Shown one piece after another: positions 26,884 through 36,295 of a stretch of DNA of 64,000 nt. Position 1 is the first letter of the stretch. Each line of letters starts with the position of its first letter. The stretch comes from Micromonospora sp. U21 (GTDB lineage: Bacteria; Actinomycetota; Actinomycetes; Mycobacteriales; Micromonosporaceae). The position numbers and the translations under genes were made by a program. The notes beneath the pieces are model-generated. The model had not been told where the DNA came from, ran no database searches, and saw nothing but the letters and a program-made list of their open reading frames with translations. The stretch lies in NCBI RefSeq assembly GCF_018070045.1, contig NZ_JAGPYK010000021.1:1-64000 (forward strand), given 5' to 3'.

Positions 26884-28512
26884 TCAGCTCACCTTCGGGG
26901 TGGCGCGGGAGATGATCGCGGCGAAGTCGACGCCGGTCGGCAGGGTGCCGTACGCCTGGCCGTGATCGCCGCCGAGCCGGGACGCACAGAACGCGTCGGC
27001 GACGGCGGGGTGGCCGTGCCGCACCAGCAGCGAGCCCTGCAGCACCAGGGAGAGCCGCTCGACGACGCGCCGCGCCCGCAGTTCGAGGTCGTCGAGGTTG
27101 GACAGGTCGGCCCGCACCTGGCGGACTGCGGCGTCGAGCCGTGCGTCGGTGCCGGCAGCGGCGCCCACCTCGGCCTGGAACGCCTCCATGACCTGGTGTT
27201 CCTTGACGAGAGCACGCAGGACGTCCAGGGCGGCGACGTTGCCGGAGCCCTCCCATATCGAGTTCAGTGGCGACTCGCGGAACAGTCGCGGCATGCCCGA
27301 CTCCTCGACGTAGCCGTTGCCGCCCAGGCACTCGAGGGCCTCTGCGGCGTGTGCCGGCCAGCGCTTGCAGACCCAGTACTTGCCGACCGCGAGGGCGAGC
27401 CGCTTGAACGCGGTCTCGCTGGCGTCGCCGCGCGCGGATCGGTCGGTCGCTCCGGCGAGGCGCATCATGAGGACGGTGGCGGCCTCGGACTCGACCGCGA
27501 GGTCGGCGAGCACGTTGCGCATCAGGGGCTGGTCGATGAGGTACCGGCCGAAGGTCTGCCGGTGGATGGCGTGGTGGGCGGCGGTGATCACGCCTTGGCG
27601 CATCCCGGCCGCCGCGCCGATCACGCAGTCGAGGCGGGTCAGGTTGACCATGTCGATGATCGTGCGCACGCCACGACCCTCGTCTCCGACGCGCCATGCG
27701 ACCGCCTGCTCGTATTCCACCTCCGCCGAGGCGTTGGACCGGTTGCCGAGCTTGTCCTTCAGGCGCATCAGCCGCATCGGGTTGCGGGTGCCGTCGGGCA
27801 GGACACGCGGGACGAGGAAGCAGGTGATTCCGCCCGGTGCCTGGGCGAGGGTGAGGAAGATGTCGCACATCGGCGCCGACGTGAACCACTTGTGCCCGAC
27901 GAGCCGGTAGGTTCCGTCCGGATCAGGGCGGGCGGTGGTGGTGTTGGCGCGCACGTCCGAGCCGCCCTGCTTCTCCGTCATCGACATGCCCGCCAGCAGC
28001 CCCTGCTTGGCCAGCGGCGGACGCAGCCCGAAGTCGTACGTCGTAGCGGTGAGCAGCGGCTCGTACCGCGCGGCCAGCTCCGGGTTGTGCCGCAGCGCCG
28101 GCACTGCTGCGTAGGTCATCGAGATCGGGCAGCCGTGGCCGGCGTCGGGCCGCCACGTGTAGAACTTGGCGGCGCGGGCCACGTGTGCCCCCGGTCGGGC
28201 GTCCGCCCACGGTGCGGCGTGCAGGCCGTGCGTGACCGCGGTGCGCATCAGCTCGTGCCACGCGGGGTGGAACTCCACCTCGTCGATCCGATGGCCGTAG
28301 CGGTCGTGGGTGCGTAGGACCGGCGGATGCTCGTTGGCCAGCCGCCCGTACTCGATGGCCTGCTCGGCGCCGCCCAGACGGCCGAGCTCGTGCAGCTCGG
28401 CGGCGGCCCAGCCGGCGCCCTCCCGCTCGAGCCCGTCGAGCAGTGCCGGGTCGTCCGCCGCGTCGTAGCCAGCGAGCGGGGAAACCTGGTTGAAGACCTC
28501 GTGTGTCGTCAC
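26884..28512 (-). CDS. AidB-like acyl-CoA dehydrogenase
   Basis: A 542-residue flavoprotein, longer than ordinary acyl-CoA dehydrogenases (about 380) and matching the AidB/isovaleryl-CoA dehydrogenase-like group. Visible motifs are M-S-M-T-E-K-Q-G-G-S-D-V-R (FAD-binding), K-W-F-T-S-A, L-G-G-N-G-Y-V-E-E-S and P-L-N-S-I-W-E-G-S-G-N, where the Glu is the usual catalytic base position in this group. The extra C-terminal helical domain is present. E. coli AidB binds DNA and responds to alkylation; other members act on acyl-CoAs, and which applies here is not evident. Its ATG overlaps the stop of the TetR regulator gene, so both form one unit. Confidence 0.87.
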   Translation of the reverse strand: MTTHEVFNQVSPLAGYDAADDPALLDGLEREGAGWAAAELHELGRLGGAEQAIEYGRLANEHPPVLRTHDRYGHRIDEVEFHPAWHELMRTAVTHGLHAAPWADARPGAHVARAAKFYTWRPDAGHGCPISMTYAAVPALRHNPELAARYEPLLTATTYDFGLRPPLAKQGLLAGMSMTEKQGGSDVRANTTTARPDPDGTYRLVGHKWFTSAPMCDIFLTLAQAPGGITCFLVPRVLPDGTRNPMRLMRLKDKLGNRSNASAEVEYEQAVAWRVGDEGRGVRTIIDMVNLTRLDCVIGAAAGMRQGVITAAHHAIHRQTFGRYLIDQPLMRNVLADLAVESEAATVLMMRLAGATDRSARGDASETAFKRLALAVGKYWVCKRWPAHAAEALECLGGNGYVEESGMPRLFRESPLNSIWEGSGNVAALDVLRALVKEHQVMEAFQAEVGAAAGTDARLDAAVRQVRADLSNLDDLELRARRVVERLSLVLQGSLLVRHGHPAVADAFCASRLGGDHGQAYGTLPTGVDFAAIISRATPKVS

Positions 28513-29108
28513 GGCGATACTCCCAGCGCGCGGTGGATGAAGGCGATCAGGGCGGGGATGGTCTCCGGGCCGGCGACCCCGGCGGCCAGCGGACCGACCA
28601 TGGCCTCGGCCAGGGCGCCGACCAGCGCGGTCGCGGTCAGCTCCGGATCTTGCGGGGGTAGTTCACCGCTCGCCACACCGGCCGCGACGTACCCGGCGAT
28701 CAGTTCGGCGTACGCGCGGCGAAAGACGAGCCGCTCGGCGTCGACCGCCGGGTCGACCGGCTCGGCGAGCAGGGCATACGCCAACCGTGGGGACTGCAGG
28801 GCGCGGCCGGAGAACGTCTCGACGACGGCGGCCATCTGCTCGGCGGCGGAGGTCTCCAGCGCTGCGGCACGCGCGACCGCGTCCACCTCGCGCTGAGAGG
28901 CCGTGCGGAACACCTCGGCGAACAGATCGGCCTTGGTCGGGAAGTGGCGGTAGACGCTGCCGGTCGCCACGCCGGCCCGCTCGGCGACAGCGGCGACCGA
29001 GCAGCCGGCGTACCCGTGCTCGGCCATGATTCCCAGTGCCGCGACGATGATCCGTTCCCGGGAGGCGCTCAGCCGAGCCTTCACCCGCTCAGTGCTTCGG
29101 TACGCCAC
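28509..29108 (-). CDS. TetR-family transcriptional regulator
   Basis: A 199-residue regulator with an N-terminal helix-turn-helix (A-E-R-A-G-V-A-T-G-S-V-Y-R-H-F-P-T-K-A-D, about 42-61) and an all-helical ligand domain. GTG 29108 is the start; it lies two bases from a long palindrome and just after a TTCAAT -10-like box, so the transcript is probably leaderless. It is co-transcribed with the AidB-like gene and most likely represses that operon through the palindrome. An acyl-CoA as ligand is a guess from the partner gene. Confidence 0.9.
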   Translation of the reverse strand: MAYRSTERVKARLSASRERIIVAALGIMAEHGYAGCSVAAVAERAGVATGSVYRHFPTKADLFAEVFRTASQREVDAVARAAALETSAAEQMAAVVETFSGRALQSPRLAYALLAEPVDPAVDAERLVFRRAYAELIAGYVAAGVASGELPPQDPELTATALVGALAEAMVGPLAAGVAGPETIPALIAFIHRALGVSP

Positions 29109-29109
29109 G

Positions 29110-29137
29110 CAAGGATTGAACCATCATTCAATCCTTG
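29110..29137. promoter_or_regulatory. 11-bp-arm palindromic operator over the tetR-aidB promoter
   Basis: A perfect inverted repeat with 11-base arms (CAAGGATTGAA and its complement) and a 6-base spacer CCATCA. On the minus strand a TTGTCG box (29144-29139) and TTCAAT (29120-29115) are separated by 18 bases, and the palindrome covers the spacer and the -10, exactly where a repressor would block RNA polymerase. The symmetrical core fits a TetR dimer site. The divergent beta-propeller gene begins 53 bases away and could be affected too. Confidence 0.75.
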
Positions 29138-29189
29138 GCGACAAGGTGTCACTGGGAACCCAACCCGGGACAGCCACGTCGTAGGGGGC

Positions 29190-31202
29190 ATGACGCGTAG
29201 CAGCGCCCACGTACCCCAGCCAACGGCCGCCACCGGCGTCCCCCGGATCATGACCCCAGCTCGCGTCATCGGACTGGCCCTGGCCGCCGGCCTGGCGCTG
29301 GTCACCGGCTGTACGGCGGAGCCGGTCCCCGTGCCGCCACCTGACCGGCACGTGCCGGCCGGCGGGTTCCAACTCGTCGCGTTCGACTCCTGCCCGGAGG
29401 CGCTGCGGCAGCTGAAAACGGCGGCCAAGGCGTACGTCGGGCCCTGGGGGCTCGGGCCGAACGGGGACATCCGTACCTTCGGCCGCGCCGAACAGGCTGC
29501 CGGGCCCGCCACTGCGGCGCGGGCGGATGCGGCGCCCAAGAGCTACTCGGGCACCAACACCCACGAGGCCGGGGCCGATGAACCGGACCTGGTCAAGACC
29601 GACGGCAAACGGATCGTCACCGTGCAGCACGGCAAGCTGTACGTGGTCGACCCGGCCACCCGCCGGCTGACCGGAGAGCTGGAGCTGGCACCGGGTTCCG
29701 ATGGATTCCGCGGGGGCGAAGACGGCCTGCTGCTGCACGGCGACCGGGCGCTGGTGCTGCTCCGCGACGGGTGGGCCGGCGTGGCGAAACCGGCCGTCCG
29801 AGGGGGAGGCGCGCGCCCGGCAGACGCCCCGACGCCGGACGGCATCGTCGGCCCCCGGCTGATCATGGTCGACCTGTCCGGCGAGCCGAAGATCCTCGGC
29901 GAGTACCGGATCGACGGCAATCTGGTGGACGCCCGCCAGGTCGGCACCACTGTCCGGGTCGTGGTCCGCTCCGCGCCCCGGCTAAACTTCCCGCACCCGC
30001 AACGGGCCACCGATGAGCAGCGCACCGCCGCCAACCGCGAGATCATCGACAACGCCACCATCGACGACTGGCTGCCCCGGTACGAGGTCACCTCCGATGG
30101 GCGAACCAGCGCCGGACGGGTCGGCTGCGAACGGGTGAGCCGGCCGGCCGCCTACTCCGGCACGTCGCTGGTGACCGTGCTCAGCTTCGACCTCGGTGTG
30201 GCCACGCTCGGCGCCGGCGACCCGGTCACCGTTATCGCCGACGGCGACACCGTCTACAGCAACGGACCCCGCCTGTACGTCGCCAACGACCAGCGCTGGC
30301 GGGTGCTGCCGATGCTGAGGGCGCGGAACATCGCACCCGATCCCGAAGACGAGACCACCGACATCTATCAGTTCGACATCTCGGGCGCCGGTGCCCCGCG
30401 GTACGTCGCCGACGCGTCCGTACCGGGCTGGCTCATCAACCAGTACGCCATGTCCGAGTGGGACGGCCACCTGCGAGTGGCCACCACCAGTGGCCGCACC
30501 TGGGGCAACAAGCCGAACTCGACGTCCAGCGTGCACGTCCTGCGCGCCGACGGCACGGCGCTGACCCAGGTCGGCAAGGTCACCGGACTGGGCAAGGGAG
30601 AGCGGATCTACGCGGTACGGTTCGTCGGCGGCACCGGGTACGTCGTCACCTTCCGGCAGACCGACCCGCTCTACACCGTCGATCTGCGTGATCCGAGGGC
30701 GCCGAAGGTGACCGGCGAACTGAAGATCAACGGGTATTCGGCGTACCTGCACCCGGCCGGCGAAGGACGGCTGCTCGGCGTCGGCCAGGAAGCGTCCGAC
30801 CAGGGCCGCGTCCAGGGCACCCAACTCTCACTCTTCGACGTCTCCGATCCGGCCAAGCCGACCCGGCTCGCCCAGCACCACGTCAAGCAGGGGCACTCCG
30901 AGGCGGAGTTCGACCCGCATGCGTTCCTCTACTGGCCGGACGAACGCCTGGTCGTGGTCCCACTGACCGTCTACGGCAAGGGCCTGCCGAGCAACGTGGC
31001 GCTGGCCCTGCGAGCCGGCGACGGCGGCTTCACCGAGGTCGGCAGGGTCGACCACACGCCGGGCACCGAGCGTACCGAGGGGTTCACGACGATCCGCCGG
31101 TCACTGGTGGTCGACGGAGTGCTCTGGACCGTCTCCGCCGCCGGCCTCAAGGCGACCAGCCTCTCCACCATGACGACCCTCGGCTGGCTGCGTACGACGT
31201 GA
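29190..31202 (+). CDS. Secreted beta-propeller lipoprotein
   Basis: A 670-residue protein with a lipoprotein signal ending L-V-T-G-C (C41). The mature part begins with a Pro-rich linker and then the family signature S-Y-S-G-T-N-T-H-E-A-G-A-D-E-P-D-L-V-K-T-D-G (about 124-145), typical of the secreted beta-propeller domain family found in actinobacteria and archaea. Repeated blade-like segments with D-G-x-R/T follow to the end. The function of the family is unknown; it is extracellular and membrane-anchored. ATG 29190 has GTAGGGGGC upstream; a later ATG (29250) would also leave a signal peptide. Confidence 0.82.
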   Translation: MTRSSAHVPQPTAATGVPRIMTPARVIGLALAAGLALVTGCTAEPVPVPPPDRHVPAGGFQLVAFDSCPEALRQLKTAAKAYVGPWGLGPNGDIRTFGRAEQAAGPATAARADAAPKSYSGTNTHEAGADEPDLVKTDGKRIVTVQHGKLYVVDPATRRLTGELELAPGSDGFRGGEDGLLLHGDRALVLLRDGWAGVAKPAVRGGGARPADAPTPDGIVGPRLIMVDLSGEPKILGEYRIDGNLVDARQVGTTVRVVVRSAPRLNFPHPQRATDEQRTAANREIIDNATIDDWLPRYEVTSDGRTSAGRVGCERVSRPAAYSGTSLVTVLSFDLGVATLGAGDPVTVIADGDTVYSNGPRLYVANDQRWRVLPMLRARNIAPDPEDETTDIYQFDISGAGAPRYVADASVPGWLINQYAMSEWDGHLRVATTSGRTWGNKPNSTSSVHVLRADGTALTQVGKVTGLGKGERIYAVRFVGGTGYVVTFRQTDPLYTVDLRDPRAPKVTGELKINGYSAYLHPAGEGRLLGVGQEASDQGRVQGTQLSLFDVSDPAKPTRLAQHHVKQGHSEAEFDPHAFLYWPDERLVVVPLTVYGKGLPSNVALALRAGDGGFTEVGRVDHTPGTERTEGFTTIRRSLVVDGVLWTVSAAGLKATSLSTMTTLGWLRTT

Positions 31203-31292
31203 ACGGGACGGTGGTGTGGGCCGGCCGCCCATTGCCCTGGCGTCCGCTCGACTACGAGTGATCAGGCCCATGGTGATCAGGCGGCGGGTACC

Positions 31293-31652
31293 GTGAACGC
31301 CGTGGAGGATCTCGGCGCGAAGGTCTCGTACCTTGCGCTCGCCGTCGGCACCCGGGTCTACGACGTCGACTCGGCACCCGTCGGCGTGGTCGAGCACGTG
31401 ATCGCTGACGAACAGGCGGACATCCTCCACGGCGTGATCGTGGCACCGCCGAAGCCGTACCGGTCCCACCGCTTCGCCCACCGTGAGCAGATCGCCGATC
31501 TGTACGAGCGGGGGGTCGTGCTGTCGGTGCCCGGTGCCGAACTGCACGAGCCCCGCGAGGATACGCCGGCCAGAGAGGTCGAGGCCGCGGGTGACGACCC
31601 GGTGCAGGTGGGCCTCCGCCGAGCCTGGGAATGGCTGAGTCGACCACGCTGA
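31293..31652 (+). CDS. PRC-barrel-like domain protein
   Basis: A 119-residue soluble protein. The segment V-G-T-R-V-Y-D-V-D-S-A-P-V-G-V-V-E-H-V-I-A-D-E (about 19-41), followed by a strand I-L-H-G-V-I-V, matches the PRC-barrel fold, a small barrel found in RNA-processing and photosynthetic reaction-centre proteins and in many stand-alone bacterial proteins. The C-terminal third is charged and probably flexible. GTG 31293 is taken as start; GTG 31302 is equally possible. Function unknown; no operon partner. Confidence 0.6.
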   Translation: MNAVEDLGAKVSYLALAVGTRVYDVDSAPVGVVEHVIADEQADILHGVIVAPPKPYRSHRFAHREQIADLYERGVVLSVPGAELHEPREDTPAREVEAAGDDPVQVGLRRAWEWLSRPR

Positions 31653-31732
31653 ACCTGGCGGGTAGATCTGGCATTGCCTGCTGCCCTGCGAGTTCAACGG
31701 TCACCGGACGGGCCTGTCGTACGGCCCAGGTC

Positions 31733-32602
31733 TCAGGCTGATCGGGCAGCGTCGGTGATGTGCGCGATCACGGCCGAGTAGTCCCGGTCACCAAGGCCGG
31801 CCTCCTGAGCCGACGCGACCCACTGCCGCGCGGCCGCCGCGACCGGCAGTTCGACGCCTGCCGACTCGCCGGCCGACACGACCAGATCGGCGTCCTTGAG
31901 GGCGAGTGACAGCGCGAACCGGAGCGGGAACTGATCGGATTCGATCGCTGGTCGTCGCCGATCCGCTTGCGAGCCGACGGGAGTCGCGGACAAGACCTCA
32001 AACGCTGTGTCACGGGGCAGCCCAAGCCCATCCGCCAGGGCGAGCGCCTCACCGAGAACAGCGAGCACTCCGAAGAGGGTCGAATTGGCGACCAGTTTGG
32101 CCGCCGCGCCGGCACCGAGCGGTCCGACATGCGTCGGCGAGCCAAGCGCGCCCAACACCGGCATCCACCGTTGGGCGAGCGGCTCCGGCCCTCCGACGAA
32201 GATCCGTAGCGAACCGGACTCGGCCTCCGAGACGCTGCCCAGCACCGGCGCATCGAGCAGGCCAACGCCATCCGGCAGCATCGCGGCCAACCGTCGCACC
32301 GCGGGCGGCCCGACCGTGGACATCTCAGCGAGCGTCGTCGACGCGGTAGCACCGGCGAGGATGCCCTGCGGGCCCTCGGTCACCTCTTGCAGCGCGGCCG
32401 GGTCGGCCAGCATGGTGATGACCAGATCGGCCCGGCGGGCAGCCTCTGCCGGACTGTCGGCGGCGACCGCGCCACGCGCCACGAGATCGCTGGCCCTCCG
32501 CGGCGTGCGATTCCAGACAACGAGGTCATGGCCGGCATCGAGCAGCCGGCCCGCTATCCGGCTACCCATTCCACCCAGACCGATCACAGCGACCGTGGCC
32601 AT
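31733..32602 (-). CDS. 3-hydroxyisobutyrate dehydrogenase / beta-hydroxyacid dehydrogenase family enzyme
   Basis: A 289-residue NAD(P)-dependent dehydrogenase. The N-terminal Rossmann motif V-I-G-L-G-G-M-G-S-R-I-A begins at residue 6, followed by W-N-R-T (Arg suggests NADP preference). The substrate-binding D-A-P-V-L-G-S (about 132-138) and the catalytic lysine in G-A-A-A-K-L-V-A-N (near 180) are present. Family members reduce or oxidise 3-hydroxyisobutyrate, tartronate semialdehyde or glyoxylate; the substrate here is open. ATG 32602 with AGGAT upstream is preferred over a more distant in-frame ATG. It stands alone. Confidence 0.85.
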   Translation of the reverse strand: MATVAVIGLGGMGSRIAGRLLDAGHDLVVWNRTPRRASDLVARGAVAADSPAEAARRADLVITMLADPAALQEVTEGPQGILAGATASTTLAEMSTVGPPAVRRLAAMLPDGVGLLDAPVLGSVSEAESGSLRIFVGGPEPLAQRWMPVLGALGSPTHVGPLGAGAAAKLVANSTLFGVLAVLGEALALADGLGLPRDTAFEVLSATPVGSQADRRRPAIESDQFPLRFALSLALKDADLVVSAGESAGVELPVAAAARQWVASAQEAGLGDRDYSAVIAHITDAARSA

Positions 32603-32768
32603 GGCGCCATCCTGCCAATTTCCCCCGGGCAATGCCGCACAAAGCGCCGACTCGTCTACATCGATCATCAGCTCCGTGGCCCTGAGGCGCCGCAGCCCGG
32701 CCGAGGTCGAGCCCGCCTCGACCGGGCGCAGGGTGCCTGGCCGCTGCGGTCTCCCTGCCCGGGCCGCC

Positions 32769-32920
32769 TCAGCCGAGGGGGCTGAAGCTGCGGCAATCGA
32801 GGACGTTGATGAGATCGTCGTCGCGGGTCACCTCGTAGCCGCGCTGGCGCAGGTCGGCCACCAGCTCGGCTTCGTGGTCGAGCGGGATCTCGAGGATGTC
32901 GCCGTTGAGGGCCGCCGCTG
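32769..32920 (-). pseudogene. C-terminal gene fragment, family not recognised
   Basis: Between the dehydrogenase start and the GMC gene (32603-32923) there is no intact gene. On the minus strand one frame reads as real protein for about 48 residues: it contains G-D-I-L-E-I-P-L-D-H-E-A-E-L and R-D-D-D-L-I-N-V-L-D-C-R-S-F and ends at TGA 32771-32769. It has no start codon and is preceded by an in-frame stop, so it looks like the tail of a deleted gene. The remaining bases 32603-32768 hold nothing I can name. Confidence 0.35.
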
Positions 32921-32923
32921 GCC

Positions 32924-34885
32924 CTACTCGGCATCACCTGACGACTTTGCCGGGCCCTGGGTCACAGCCACACTGCTGCTGTCGTCGTCTTGATGCTCTG
33001 CGGCGATGACGTCGCTGGCCTTCTCGCTGATCATGTAGACCGCCAATGCGATGAAGAACCCTGGGATGTCTGGGAAGATCGAAGCGTCGACGACCCGCAG
33101 GCCTTGCACCCCGCGTACCCTGAAGTCGCCGTCGAGCACCGCGTTCGGGTCGTCAGGCCGCCCGATCTTCGCCGTGCCGCAAGCGTGGTGTCCCCAGGCC
33201 TGCTGACGCACGAAATCCTTCAGCGCGGCCCGGTCGGTGACCGCACTTCCGGGCACCATCTCGCGGGCCACCCCGGCCAACTGCAGGTGGTCGATCACAT
33301 CTCGGGCGATCTCGATGCCGTCCACGACACCCTCGAGATCCTCCTCGTGCCCGGCAGTGCCTTCCTCGAAGTAGCGGAAGCGGATGTCCGGCACCTCGCG
33401 CGGGTCGCTTGATCGCAGGCTCACGGTGCCGGCCCGGTTGTTGGTGTGGGCCTTGAGCACCAGCATCGAGAGCCGGTTGTGGAACTCCATGCCGTTGCGT
33501 GAGTATCCGGGGTAGTACCCGTGGAAGTCGATCGGTATCGAGAAGACGATGAGGTCCGAGTCCTGCTTGGCGACACTGGACTTCGCGATGATCGCGGCGA
33601 GTGTGCCGTTGGTGGTGTACGGCCCGTTCGCCTTGTCCCGCCACTCCGAGAACATCGCGTCGCCGGCCGTGAGGTCGCTGGGCACGTCCAGCTCCGAGCC
33701 GTCAAAGATCGGGTAGTCCCGGTCCAGCTCGCAGGTCACCGCTACCTCGTAGCGATCGTGCAGGTTCGCGCCGACCCCGGGCGCATCGACCCGCACCGCG
33801 ATGCCGTGCTGTTCCAGCTCCGCCCGAGGCCCAATTCCAGACAGCTTCAAAAGCTGCGGGGTGTTGTACGCACCGCCTGCGAGGATGACTTCCTTCCGGG
33901 CATACACCACCGATGGCCGCGGATCAGCAGGGACCTCGCCGTCACGTCGCCCAGCGTCGTCGACGCTCGAGGTGACCGGTGCGGCGGCGTACAGCCGTTC
34001 GCCCTCGAGGTATTCCACCCCGACTGCGCGATCGCCGTTGAACACGACTTTGGTGGCGAGTGTGTTGAGGCGTATTTCGAGGTTGCTCGACGCCCGACGC
34101 TGCACATCCTGCAACCGTTCCCGGCTGCCGTTACGGTGACCATCGCGCACTGCCACGGAAATGAACGCCATGCCCTGGTATTGAGGCGGTGTGTCGAGCG
34201 CGTTGGGATCACGCGGCAGCGTGATCTCCTGCGGGATGCCGAAGCGGTGCCTGCTGGTCTGTTCCATCGCATCGATGATGTCCAGGAACATTGGTTCCCG
34301 ACCCCCGACCTGCGGATTGGCTCTGGTAGTGCCGAGCCACCCCTCCGCGCCGTGCGCGGCCTTGCGGTTCCGCGCTGCTTCGTCGTCACCGGGCAGAGGC
34401 AGGGCGTCGACACCGCGCCAGGATTCCAGGCGGTGAAAGAGCTTGCGCATCGGAGCCGAACCCCACGAGGGGTCGCCGGTCAGGTCGGCCAACCGGTCCC
34501 AGACACTGGGATGCGGGTAGACCGTTATCATTGCACTGATCGCAGTGCTCCCGCCAAGGGTACTGCCACGCGGGTAGAGAACCCCGTCCCGCTCAGCGAC
34601 GAACTTGGAGTCCTTGGCCTGCATCTCCCGCTCGTCCCAGTGCCGCACGAAGAAATCCCAACGCATGTTGGCGTCCTCGCCGGCATACAGATGCATGATG
34701 GGGATCGAGTAGTACGGGCAGGCGTGGTCGTCCCCTGCTTCGAGCACCAGCACGGAGTGCCCGGCCAGCGCCAGGTTCGCGGCAAGTGGACCGCCGCCCG
34801 CGCCTGAGCCGACGATGACGAAGTCGTACTCGTCCCGCGGCGGCCCGGAATTGTGCGTACCCGCTTCGCTCTCCTGCATCCGCAT
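32924..34885 (-). CDS. GMC-family FAD-dependent oxidoreductase
   Basis: A 653-residue flavoenzyme. The ADP-binding motif I-V-G-S-G-A-G-G-G-P-L-A-A-N lies near residue 28, then V-L-E-A-G. GMC signatures are Y-P-R-G-S-T-L-G-G-S-T-A-I-S and A-G-G-A-Y-N-T-P-Q-L-L-K-L-S-G-I-G. The C-terminal active-site region holds W-G-H-H-A-C-G-T-A-K-I-G and F-P-D-I-P-G-F-F-I-A. No signal peptide is seen, so a cytoplasmic enzyme is expected. Substrates of this family range over choline, alcohols, sugars and sterols; none is indicated. GAGGAGG sits before ATG 34885; longer in-frame starts read through non-coding sequence. Confidence 0.88.
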   Translation of the reverse strand: MRMQESEAGTHNSGPPRDEYDFVIVGSGAGGGPLAANLALAGHSVLVLEAGDDHACPYYSIPIMHLYAGEDANMRWDFFVRHWDEREMQAKDSKFVAERDGVLYPRGSTLGGSTAISAMITVYPHPSVWDRLADLTGDPSWGSAPMRKLFHRLESWRGVDALPLPGDDEAARNRKAAHGAEGWLGTTRANPQVGGREPMFLDIIDAMEQTSRHRFGIPQEITLPRDPNALDTPPQYQGMAFISVAVRDGHRNGSRERLQDVQRRASSNLEIRLNTLATKVVFNGDRAVGVEYLEGERLYAAAPVTSSVDDAGRRDGEVPADPRPSVVYARKEVILAGGAYNTPQLLKLSGIGPRAELEQHGIAVRVDAPGVGANLHDRYEVAVTCELDRDYPIFDGSELDVPSDLTAGDAMFSEWRDKANGPYTTNGTLAAIIAKSSVAKQDSDLIVFSIPIDFHGYYPGYSRNGMEFHNRLSMLVLKAHTNNRAGTVSLRSSDPREVPDIRFRYFEEGTAGHEEDLEGVVDGIEIARDVIDHLQLAGVAREMVPGSAVTDRAALKDFVRQQAWGHHACGTAKIGRPDDPNAVLDGDFRVRGVQGLRVVDASIFPDIPGFFIALAVYMISEKASDVIAAEHQDDDSSSVAVTQGPAKSSGDAE

Positions 34886-35395
34886 GGCCTCCTCGGTCGG
34901 GGCTCGAAAGCCCCTGAAGGGATCAGCATCCTGTTCGCATTGACTCGCCGGGGATCGTGGATCTGGGATTCCAGCGGTGGATCGGATGCTGCCAGTTTGC
35001 CGGGACCCGCTCCACCGGCGTGGGAAATCCCTGGTCCTGGAGGCGGCTGGTCTCTGTCGGGATGGCCCCGCCAGCATGGCCCTTGGTGCCGGCGCAGGTC
35101 GACCAAGGGGTCGAGGACGCCTGCGCGACCGGGAAGCGTCTCGCGGCCGGCGGCCCGCTGCATCGGCCGTCGCCGGAGCAGACGTGGTGCTGTTACGCGG
35201 TATCGCCGCGACCGGTGCGGAGCTGCACTATCGCACTGCTCGAGGAGGTCGTGCTCGAGTCCCTGCTCGTCGACATGGCCGCACGGACTGGTGTCGAACG
35301 GGCCATGTGACTGCGGTCAGGTGAGGGCGTGGCCGCTGACACCCAGGGTTGCACCCGCCGGTGGGGCGCGTCGCGCCGCCGGAGAAGATGTCAGC
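34886..35395. other. 510-base gap without a recognised gene
   Basis: This gap separates the divergent GMC and epimerase genes. Several overlapping frames are open but have the composition of random GC-rich sequence. The most protein-like piece is a plus-strand frame ending A-L-L-E-E-V-V-L-E-S-L-L-V-D-M-A-A-R-T-G before a TGA at 35308-35310, which may be the tail of a lost gene. The right end supplies GGAGAA for the epimerase. I see no convincing promoter, repeat or RNA. Confidence 0.3.
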
Positions 35396-36289
35396 ATGAG
35401 CGATCCCGCACTGCCCAAGCGCGTCGTCGTCACCGGTGCCACCGGCAAACTCGGTCGCGCCGTCGTCGCCCACCTGCGCGCCGTAGGCGTCGACGTGCTG
35501 GCCGTGGACCGCGCCGGCGGACGCGACCCCCGCGACGTCAACGGCGAGTTCCTCCTGGTCGACCTCACCGACTACGGGCAGGTCGTGGAGGCGTTCACCG
35601 GCGGCGCCGACGAGCACGCCGGCGGTATCGACGCCATCGTGCACCTGGCGGCGGTCCCGGCCCCCGGCCTGATGTCGAACGCGACCACCTTCGCGAACAA
35701 CTCCGCCGCCACGTACAACGTCTTCGCGGCGGCCCGCGCGGCCGGGATCAAGCGGGTGGTGTGGGCGTCGAGCGAGACGGTGCTGGGTCTGCCGTTCGAC
35801 ACCCCGCCGCCGTACGCGCCGGTCGACGAGGAGTACGCGCCGCGACCGGAGTCCACGTACTCGCTCAACAAAGCGCTCGAGGAGGAGATGGCACGGCACT
35901 TCTGTCGCTGGGACCCGGAGCTGGTCATGGTGGGTCTGCGGTTCTCCAACGTGATGGACGTCGAGGACTACGCGCCGTTCCCCTCGTTCGACGCGGACCC
36001 GCAGCTGCGCCGCTGGAACCTGTGGGGCTACATCGACGCCCGCGACGGGGCTCAGGCGGTCGAGCGGGCCCTCGCCCACGATCAGCCAGGCGCCGAGGTC
36101 TTCATCATCGCCAACGCCGACACCGTCATGATCAGGTCCAGCGCCAGCCTGATGGCCGAGGTCTACCCGGGCGTCGAGATCCGCAAGGAGCTCGGTGAGC
36201 ACGAGACCCTGCTCAGCATCGACAAGGCACGCCGGGTGCTGGGCTACGAGCCCCGCCACTCGTGGCGGGACCACGTGGACCTGCTGTAG
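35396..36289 (+). CDS. NAD-dependent epimerase/dehydratase family protein
   Basis: A 297-residue extended short-chain dehydrogenase. The cofactor motif V-T-G-A-T-G-K-L-G-R lies at about 12-21 (T-G-x-x-G-x-x-G). The catalytic pair is in S-T-Y-S-L-N-K (Y-x3-K), with a Ser/Ser-Glu (A-S-S-E-T-V-L-G) upstream. Typical relatives are UDP-glucose 4-epimerase-like or uronate dehydrogenase-like sugar enzymes. No sugar operon adjoins it, so the substrate is uncertain. ATG 35396 has GGAGAA nine bases upstream. Its 3' end is overlapped by the out-of-frame tail of the sigma/glycosidase scar on the other strand. Confidence 0.85.
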   Translation: MSDPALPKRVVVTGATGKLGRAVVAHLRAVGVDVLAVDRAGGRDPRDVNGEFLLVDLTDYGQVVEAFTGGADEHAGGIDAIVHLAAVPAPGLMSNATTFANNSAATYNVFAAARAAGIKRVVWASSETVLGLPFDTPPPYAPVDEEYAPRPESTYSLNKALEEEMARHFCRWDPELVMVGLRFSNVMDVEDYAPFPSFDADPQLRRWNLWGYIDARDGAQAVERALAHDQPGAEVFIIANADTVMIRSSASLMAEVYPGVEIRKELGEHETLLSIDKARRVLGYEPRHSWRDHVDLL

Positions 36290-36295
36290 TCCGGG

